Assembly: GCA_949316235.1 (NCBI GenBank)
Contig: OX438747.1
Coordinates: forward strand, 7,740,924 to 7,804,923
Length of the DNA: 64,000 nt
Direction: 5' to 3'
Origin: Oegoconia quadripuncta
Taxonomy: Eukaryota; Arthropoda; Insecta; Lepidoptera; Autostichidae
Shown here piece by piece: positions 56,304 to 64,000 of the stretch. Each line of letters begins with the position of its first letter. The first letter of the stretch is position 1. The notes under the pieces were generated by a model. That model did no database searches, was not told the origin of the DNA, and worked only from the letters and a program-made list of their open reading frames with translations. Position numbers and translations under genes: made by a program.

Positions 56304-59185
56304 ATGTCCCAAAATATAAACACCCCCTTAGGTACCGGTCGGACCAAACCAAGAGGTGTCTCTCTCATCTCCTACAATTCGCGCAGTCTGCGCACTAATG
56401 TCAACGAACTAAAAGAGTTCGTACGCAGTAGAGAAGTAGACCTCTTATTAATACAGGAGTCATGGCTCAAAGCCACTGACCGTAAAGGCTTATCCATCCC
56501 CAAATATACCCTAATACGTAATGACAGACTCGACGGACGTGGCGGAACAGCCATTTACTATAAAAGATCTCTCTACTGTTCTTCCATCACCACCCCCCCC
56601 CCCCTCACTAATATGGAAGCCTCTATCTGCAGGCTTGCTATGACAGGTCATCAATCCATTATTATAGCCTCCATCTATATTCCTAGTGCTACTCCACCCC
56701 TAAAGTGACTTTGAAGCTATCCTCCTACTGGGCAACTCAGTTATTATGTTCGGAGACTTTAACTCCAAACATACTAGCTGGACTTGCCTTACTACCAATG
56801 CAAGCGGCACTAAGCTGCTCAACATCACCCAGTCTCTAAATATAGACGTTATATGTCCATTTTGGCCCACCCATTACCCCGATAACACAAACCAATCGCC
56901 AGACATTCTCGATTTCGCTCTTTTTAAAAACATTTCCCTAAACCTAAATACGATCGAACCTCTCGACGACCTAGGATCAGACCACCGCCCAGTCTCACTG
57001 ATACTGGGGCCCCAAACCCCTCCTCCCGCCACCCCCAAAACCTTCACCCACTGGGATGGGTTCAAAACATCCCTCACCGCAGCTATCGACTCTCCAGACT
57101 CACCATATGTCCCCTCATCATCATCATCATCATATCATCATCTCGATAGCACTGAAAATATAGACAATGCGGTGAGCTCCCTCACCCAACTCATACAATC
57201 TGCGATCAAGGCCAACGAGCGCGTAGCCAAGGTCAAAGATCAAAAGCTCCCAATAGACGTCATTAACCTAATTAAATGTAAGAATGCAGCCCTCCGCAGA
57301 GCTGCTCGCTATCCCACCCCCTCCCATAGGAAAGCAGCCAACCAACTCCAACGTCAGGTTAGGTCCCGTCTCTCCGAAGTGAGGAATGCTCAATGGAGTA
57401 AACTCATGGAGGAAATCTCTCCCTCCCACCTCGCGTATTACAAAGTGGCGAAAGCCCTCCGGTTAGGCACAATCACCCATACCCCTCCGCTAAACCGTCC
57501 CGATGGCACCGTTGCCTTCGAAGACGATGAAAAAGCCGAATGTCTCGCTGACAACACGGCCGCGCAATGCGCCCAGTACTCTCGAGTATGACTCCGCCCA
57601 TGTCCAAATGGTGGAGGAGGAAGCTCGTTGTATAACGACATCCCCTCCAACCTCAGACCCTATCCTAGTTTCCACCGACCAAATTCAAGCCATCATCAAA
57701 GGCCTTAAGCCTAAAAAAGCCCCAGGCGCGGATGGAATCTCCAACCAAGCCCTCAAACACCTCCCCCTCAAAGTACTCACCCTACTGTCTCTTATATTTA
57801 ACGCTTGCTTTGATCTCTGCTACTTTCCAACCGCCTGGAAGGAAGCAATAGTCATAGGTATCCCCAAACCAGGAAAGCCCCTCAATATCCCCTCTAGCCA
57901 CCGTCCCATCAGCCTCCTCAAGGCGCTAGGCAAAGTATTAGAAAGAGTAATCCTCTATCATATGAGAAAACACCTATTCCCAATAGGTGAGCCCCCTCTT
58001 ATTTTACCCCACCAATTCGGTTTCCGCGCAAACCATTCTTGTCCACAACAGGTCCACCGCATAATCGAGTACATCTTGAGCGGTTTCTACCCTAAACGCG
58101 AAAAAACAGTAGCAGTCTTCTTTGATGTCGCAAAGGCATTCGATAAAGTATGGCACGCAGGCCTTATCTATAAACTGCACCACCTAGGTCTCCCCGACAG
58201 GCTAGTTCTAACAGTAGCATCCTATCTCCAGGATCGTACCTTTCGTTTTAGACACGAAGGAGTGCTATCCTCCCCCCGCCCGCTCAAAGCCGGAGTCCCT
58301 CAGGGATCAGTGCTCTCTCCCCTACTATATATATCGTACACAAACGACATACCCATCCCCAAAAACAATGTCCAACTCTCTCTCTTCGCCGACGACACTG
58401 CCCTCTATATAAAGGGTCGGCGGCTGTCGTCAACCATATCCAAACTCCAGCGCTCAGTTAATGAGCTTGGAGATTGGTTTAGGAAATGGCGTATAGAAGT
58501 AAACCCCGATAAAAGCACCGCGATTAGATTCAGTCATAAGAGAAGACGCCATCTCGATCTCAATGATACCCAAATCCGTATGCTAGGTACCCCTGTCCCC
58601 TGGAAACCCACTGCCAAATACCTAGGTGTTACTCTGGACTCGAGGCTAACTTTTAAGCCTCACATCCTGAATGTGACTCGCACTGCCCGCTTCTATCTGG
58701 GCCGCCTAAATAGTATGATAGGCAGAAGTAGTAAAATGTCCCCCATCAATAAGAGAACACTCTTCAAGGTATGCATCCGACCGGTAATGACATACGCGGC
58801 CCCCGTTTTCGCACACGCGAACCCTAATACAATAAATAAACTCCAAATCATACAAAACCTTTTCTGTCGTAGAGCACTGAACGCCCACTGGTGCGTCAGA
58901 AATGCTGACCTTCACCGTGACATAGATTTACCATCAATCCAACAGTTTTTGAAAACCCTCACCGAATCCTTTTTCAAATCAGCTACAGAACACCCAAACC
59001 CGTTAATAAGAGGGTCAGCAGTCTACCCTACCCCCTCATCAACCTCTCTCTATCAAGTCCGGCGTCCGAGGAACGTCCTCACCGACCCACCCAATAAACT
59101 CACATCCGATCTGGCTTGCCTCCTGGCGGCCACAGATGAGTCAGGGGCACTTGTCACCCCTGACTCATCATCGACTCTCGATTAG
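56304..59185 (+). pseudogene. LINE2 ORF2: endonuclease and reverse transcriptase, two frameshifts
   Basis: Three overlapping frames make one protein. The first (56304-56708) is the N-terminal endonuclease (LISYNSRSLRTNVNELKEF, LLIQESWLK). The second (56746-57591) carries MFGDFNSKHTSW and GSDHRPVSL plus the linker. The third (57503-59185) is the RT: KKAPGADGISNQAL, VFFDVAKAFDKVWH, AGVPQGSVLSPLLY, catalytic FADD at 58384-58395 and KYLGVTLDSRL. It ends without an RNase H domain (TPDSSSTLD). The breaks lie near 56705 and 57575, each apparently a single indel. As read, no complete enzyme is made. A repetitive TCA run near 57115 lies in the linker. Confidence 0.87.
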
Positions 59186-59794
59186 CTCTAAGCTCTTCTA
59201 AGTGATGCTCTTCTAGCAGAGCACCACTAGCGCCCCTCCCCTCCCCAGGAAAGGGGTCGCTTCCGATGACGGGATAAAAGCCTCACGGCTAGTCCCTACC
59301 TCCAAGGCGGAGTTTTAGTGGGTAGGCACACTCTGTGAGTCCCACATAACTTGCACAGCCGGCTGTGCTCGTACGCTTAGAGCCTTCTCCGCCTCCCTCC
59401 TTCGTTCCTCCGGAGGGTGCCTTTGCATGGGCGCAAAAAAATAAAAAAAAAAATAATAAAAAAAAAACGATAACTATAAAACAACAGGTTTTTGCTAATA
59501 ACAGTAGTTCTGTCGTTTTGTAAATTGGAATAAAAGTATATAATATTTAACTTCTTACCCGCCGCATTTTACCTTTAGAGACCTTTATCCCAAATGGGGT
59601 AATCAGAGATATCCCAAATAAAAAACATTAAAAGTTTAACGCTAGATTAAAATTAATGTAATAATAAAAAATCTAATGAGGGCGCCTCCTGAGGACCTTT
59701 TAACGGAAACGTGGTACCCACCCCACCTCTTTATCTGCTGGTATTTTGGAGGCTCGCTGGTCAACGCCAATATGGTCACTATAGTGTAGGGTAG

Positions 59795-60022
59795 CACAGT
59801 TCGGTGTAGTGGTTAGAAACTCTGACCACTATACTAAAAGGTCGCGGGTTCGAATCCCGCTAGGGGCATATGTTTCATGAATACGGACATGTGTACCCAA
59901 GTTATGGATGTTTTCATTTATAATAAGTAATTATTTGCAAAAAAATGTATTACATCAACCATCTGGTATCCACAACAAAAGCCTATCGTTGCTTACTGTG
60001 GAACTAGATGGCGCTGTGTGTA
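59795..60022 (+). repeat. SINE-B copy between LINE2 and the acyltransferase gene
   Basis: Head GGTGTAGTGGTTAGAAACTC, box B GGGTTCGAATCCCGC, body CCCAAGTTATGGATGTTTTC, 3' end GTGGAACTAGATGGCGCTGT. It is a clear sister of the copy at 45027. Confidence 0.82.
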
Positions 60023-62049
60023 TGTCTTATTTATTTATTTATTATAATCACTCTATTTATTTAAATTGAACTTGAATGTTTGTATGGATTGCAGTAAGGT
60101 GTAAGAGCTCTTCCAAGTTAGATTTTATAAGTTCATGATAATCTATTTAAGCATAATGCCATTTTACTGTTTACCAAATAATTTTCTTTCGTTAAATCTA
60201 GCACTTATATAATTTGATACCCTTATTATTATTATATCCTCTTTGACCAATAGATCACAGTCACAGGTCGTTGCCATGTTAAAACTTGTGTATGATAAAA
60301 TTGATAAACAATGGTGTCGATTCGGTTGCACACGAACTAAACTAAAACACAGACTAAAAACCAGATTTAGACTGGTGCTGTCACGTTATATTGTTCCAGA
60401 GAGAAGAAGACAGACCTACTTTAAAATTGTTTTTAGTTTAGTTTGCGTACAACTGAATCTGTTCTGTTCCAATTTCCTCAATTTAAATGATGTTTATAAT
60501 TTATTATTCATGTAAGTAGTACAGATTAAACAGTATCTTCAATTTCTAATATTATAAGTCCGTGATTCAAGCAAGCTAAAAGTTGCACCATATGTTTTAA
60601 TGTGTAAAAAGCTAACAATCAAAATCTATAATATACGGGGTGGCCCGTAAATAACGGATCAACTGTAAGGCGATGATACCTCACCTAATTACTAAAAGCC
60701 AATTTTTTTTTGAAAGAAACTTAAATAATTTTTTTTTCAATTCTTCCATATTTACCAAAATTTAGTTTTTAAAACGCCGCGCCCGGTGCTAGCTACTTGT
60801 TAATATGTTGTATGAATGGTTTTTTTTTTAATATTTCTGAATTACGAGCTGATATAACATAAAAACAATTTCCATAATATCATTTCATTTATTACAGAAC
60901 CATCACAAACTGAAAAGTTGGTGGTTTTTGACCCAAAGTTGGTGACCCAACTTAAAAAAAATGAATTTGCGAATTAACGACTGCGATCATAATCATAACA
61001 GACTCTAAAAAACTGAACAATTACAGTATATTTTGTTGTTCATTTATTATTTTGTCAATATTTATTATTTTTAATGCACTGTGACCTATATTGCAATACT
61101 ACCGTGTCATGTAGATACTGGAAACATAGCGTTGCAGTCGATGTGCTTTAAAACACTAAATATACATCGCACTAAATGTAAAGGTGAAGAAAGAATGAAA
61201 AAATCTGACGGAAGACAATTCGAATAAAAAATCTATCTCAACACAGCAACCGAATTAGTTCTAAATCATGGTCTTTTGTTGTCCCAGACCGGGGCTCTGA
61301 TTGTCGCCCACTCGAGATTTCAATGTGGATAGACATCGACAGGTTTATCACTTTTGCACATATTTATAAGTGTGAAAGAGATAGACATTTCACTGTCGAT
61401 AGATCTCGAGGTTTGGCAATTTTGGTGCGAATGAAGAGTACGAGCCGATAATATAAATCCTTTGCTGAAATTTACGCATCACCTTGCGGTTGAACCATTA
61501 TTTATGGTTTGTATATGTAAAATTTCTTAATTACAAATTAATTTTTTAACGACTACTGAACGGAAAAGGTACCTATTATGTGTTTGGAGTAAGAGAGGTT
61601 GTTTGTATTTATTTGTATCTTTCCGATTCAAGAGGCTCCATTCTCGTACACTCGAGATTTTCTCTATCGATAGAAATTTGTGGAAACACCTACCTGCCTA
61701 TCTACATTAAAATCTCGAGTGACGAGAATTGGGACCATATTTCAAGCTCAAGCTGGTTGGTCTGCCCGATATGACGACATAATCGAATAACCCCATTCAG
61801 TGGTTCTACACAAATGTAATGAAATTGTTCTTCGTGTTTTCCAAGATCTTAAAATATTCCAAATACAGCGAATCGACAGGACGGATACTAACTCGAGTCA
61901 CATCCCATAGAACGTAATTTTTAAACTTTTAATTATAGCGATCATTATCAATGATCAATGTGTTTTTCAATAATAGTGCATTCAAAAATAAAAAAAAATA
62001 AAAACATGAAAAAGGCATTTTTTAAAACATTTATAAAACGGCGACGAGA
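60023..62049. other. Intergenic DNA right of LINE2 and SINE-B
   Basis: Contains a single end of the 49813-type MITE (60312), a mariner-like left end at about 60640 (ACGGGGTGGCCCGTAAATAA) without a right partner, and the inverted-repeat element at 61280-61735. ORFs here are short and AT-driven. Confidence 0.45.
61280..61735. mobile_element. Diverged palindromic element
   Basis: The left arm GTCGCCCACTCGAGATTTCA (61303) pairs with the right arm AAAATCTCGAGTGACGAGAA (61709); ends TTGTCCCAGACC and TTGGGACCAT are also inverted. CTCGAGAT occurs again at 61403 and 61651. Confidence 0.55.
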
Positions 62050-62280
62050 TAAGACCGATTAGTATAGTGGATCATAACACTGCCTTCGAAACCAACGGTT
62101 ACGGGTTCGAATCCCACAAGGGGCGAGTGTTTTGTGTAATGCATTATGTACATTTATTCCAGAGTCACGGATGTTCATTTAAATAATTATTTACCTAAGT
62201 TTATCCGTTATCTAGTGTCACCTGTACAGGCTTTGCCTAGTATGAGACCAAAGTGTCCAAAATTTTAATATTATTAAATT
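62050..62280 (+). repeat. SINE-C copy
   Basis: Head GACCGATTAGTATAGTGGAT, box B ACGGGTTCGAATCCCAC, body with CCAGAGTCACGGATGTTC and a TAGTATGAGACCAAAGTGTC end. Confidence 0.8.
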
Positions 62281-62887
62281 CTGCATCAGACGAGAAAATT
62301 TCCCCGAAAAAAAATTATTACTCCCAAACTACAAAAAATTACTGAACATACATGGGCTGGAGATGATTCGAATTAGAATAGGTCTTGAGATCAGGTACTT
62401 ATAAGTAAGTATATAATCATAAATTCATAGTAGATAAATTTAACAAACACAGCTCAAACCTACTTAAAGTGTAATTAATGAGATTTACATGGCTTTGCCA
62501 ATAAATAACTGATATACATTTCTGTACATGTATTTTTATACTTATAATCTAACTACCTAACTCTAAAAGTAAATAATAATGGCGTTAAAATAAGTACAAC
62601 AAAGTTGAAAATAAAATTCTAAGTTCTAATAAAATTTATGTACTTATAATGTGACATTAAAATAAGTGACTAGATTAAAGAGTATCACGTGAATGGATTG
62701 TTTAGACAAACTACCTACTCTTAAAGTGGTTAGATAAACAACGTAAAAAATTATATAACATAACAAATTACTAAAAGGTAAAGGAACGACTTCAGTACAA
62801 TAAAAAATAATAAAGCCATTTGAGATTCAGGTAGTTAAAGCAACCTAAAGTATAGATGCAGAATCAAGGTACCTAACTGGAAATGTT

Positions 62888-63834
62888 TTAGAATGCAATT
62901 TTTCTCTGCATAACCAAGTCCTTAGAGCTGTCATTAAAAGCTTCAATCATTTGTTTCCGTGCCATCTCTGATAATGTATCTAAATCATCACGAGTCATTC
63001 CTTTTGTTGGTATTGGTGGTAAAGTTGTTATTACTACTTTCCCTGAAAGAAAGAGAATTTTTTACTTTAGGTGTATAATAAAGATTTCATAATGACGACT
63101 GATTGGTGTAGAGGATAATATCCTTGTCAGCGAAACGAACGGTTGCGGGTTCGAATCCCGCGAGGGGTAAATGTTTGTGTGATGAATATGAACAATTATT
63201 CCCGAGTCATGGATGTTAAATAAATATTTATTTATGATTATCAGTTATCTAGTATCCATATAGTACAAGCTTTGCTTAGTTTGGGACTAGATGATTGGTA
63301 TAAATGCCGGAATTATTTATTTTTTTATTATTAAGAAAAACGTACAACTTGTTAATTTACATACCTGGTTCAAAAGTCTTACTCTCATTATCAAGGAAGT
63401 AGTATTGACTAAATACGACAGGCATTAAGGGAATCTGAGCGTCTATTGCTAAATAGAAAGCTCCTTTTTTGAAAGGTTGTATGCTACCTTTATTAAACCT
63501 TGCTCCTTCTGGAAACACCCACAATTTTGTCTGCAATATAAAAACAACTTTGGCAAAAAAACATTTTCTAATAATTTGATATGGAACATTCAAGTCATCC
63601 ATTTAGCCAATCTTGTATAATATTTTTCAGCTACTTATAAGTAGGTATATACCTTTTCTTGTATAACTCGTTCAGTAGCTTGCTTCATGAGTTTGCGGGC
63701 TCTATCTGTTTTAAGACGATCAATAAACACTAACCCGGAGAGCCATGCACCAAATCCAAAGGAGCCAGCAAACATTAAAGGTCTCTTCGCAACTACTGTG
63801 CAACGCTTCATTCGGGGCCACATCTCAAACATAC
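62888..63834 (-). CDS. 1-acyl-sn-glycerol-3-phosphate acyltransferase (AGPAT1-like), 3' part
   Basis: Three minus-strand exons are seen: 63653-63834, 63365-63530 and 62888-63042 (stop TAA at 62888-62890). They are in phase, with GT-AG borders. The first reads GMFEMWPRMKRCTVVAKRPL, then FAGSFGFGAWLSGLVFIDR (PlsC block II/III region with the FIDR signature). The second carries KLWVFPEGARFNKGSIQPF, AFYLAIDAQIPLMPVVFSQY (blocks III and IV). The last has TLPPIPTKGMTRDDLDTLSE and ends VMQRKIAF. The enzyme adds the second acyl chain to lysophosphatidic acid, giving phosphatidic acid, at the ER membrane. The upstream NHxxxxD catalytic exon lies beyond the right edge. The usual EGTR of block III is EGAR here. 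A SINE-C copy (63092-63330) lies in the last intron. The AGPAT1/2-type assignment is firm; the exact paralogue is not. Confidence 0.92.
63092..63330 (+). repeat. SINE-C copy in the acyltransferase intron
   Basis: Head GACTGATTGGTGTAGAGGAT, box B GCGGGTTCGAATCCCGCG, body CCCGAGTCATGGATGTTAAA, end TTTGGGACTAGATGATTGG. It is antisense to the host gene. Confidence 0.8.
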
Positions 63835-64000
63835 CTGATTATAAAAAGAACAACATCAGGTAAACTAAATGGATACCTACTGAGCATTAATGTGAATAGC
63901 AATAGTTTGTTCTGGCTTTTGAGATATGATAACCAACCCCCCAATATGTTTTAATATCAGCTCCTAGCTATCTAGCAGGGCCCCATATTTACTTACTTAT

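Larger units (their letters stand above)
54260..59466 (+). mobile_element. Full-length Jockey-like LINE with perfect 12-bp target-site duplication (LINE2)
   Basis: The element runs from CTTACATTCCGC at 54260 to an A-rich tail ending at 59466. ACGATAACTATA flanks it on both sides (54248-54259 and 59467-59478), an exact 12-bp target-site duplication. It is strikingly C-rich compared with the AT-rich host sequence. It has a 460-bp 5' UTR, an intact ORF1, a twice-frameshifted ORF2 without RNase H and a 280-bp 3' UTR. ORF1 with a PRE_C2HC-like domain and ORF2 limited to endonuclease plus RT are typical of the Jockey clade. The intact duplication and ORF1 suggest a fairly young insertion. Confidence 0.9.

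Noticed and set aside
60243..60515. 90-codon ORF right of LINE2
   Set aside because: Overlaps a diverged MITE end; no protein-like conservation.
63095..63170. tRNA gene in the acyltransferase intron
   Set aside because: Same reasoning: it is the head of SINE-C, also seen at 62050 and 31871.

Overview
This 64 kb window is nuclear DNA of an insect, most likely a moth or butterfly (Lepidoptera). The evidence is AT-rich, multi-exon animal genes with GT-AG introns, several tRNA-derived SINEs with poly-A or (TTA)n tails, LINE 3' tails ending in ATGATGATG-type repeats, many short TA-flanked inverted-repeat elements and Helitron-like ends. There are no bacterial operons and no CRISPR array. The order assignment is an inference from repeat style; the gene calls rest on protein similarity recalled from known families.

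Six host genes can be assembled exon by exon. From left to right they are: the 3' part of the Munc18/Sec1 gene Rop (plus, seven exons, 1-5174); complete argininosuccinate synthase (plus, ten exons, 7858-14900, 413 aa); complete Mediator subunit MED22 (plus, three exons, 23862-28199, 138 aa); complete complex I subunit NDUFB8 (minus, three exons, 31611-37996, 172 aa); complete SCYL3/PACE-1 pseudokinase (plus, seven exons, 39924-51357, 655 aa); and the 3' part of a 1-acylglycerol-3-phosphate acyltransferase (minus, three exons, 62888-63834). They are ordinary housekeeping or neuronal genes with no shared pathway. NDUFB8 and SCYL3 are divergent, with about 1.9 kb between their start codons.

Most of the remaining sequence is mobile DNA. 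Two nearly full-length LINEs lie between genes: a 6.1 kb element with an RNase H domain at 17473-23613, just upstream of MED22, and a 5.2 kb Jockey-like element at 54260-59466. Both are bounded by 12-bp target-site duplications and both have frameshifted ORF2. Two copies of one 2120-bp mariner-like transposon, each with an intact 353-aa transposase and about 267-bp terminal inverted repeats, sit in the large introns of NDUFB8 (34835-36954) and SCYL3 (45287-47406). They differ at only two positions that I could see, so they moved recently. Four SINE families, an RTE-like LINE with a 5' inversion, several palindromic MITEs and an A-tailed repeat of about 400 bp in four copies fill introns and intergenic DNA.

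The most interesting observations are: a Pol III B-box/tRNA T-arm-like 11-mer at the same offset (146 bp) inside the terminal repeats of two different mariner-like families; a CTCF-like core in the 3' part of one SINE family; the A-tailed repeat lying inside the target-site duplication of a LINE and next to two gene starts; and the twin-priming structure of the RTE LINE. I found no clearly new multi-gene system.
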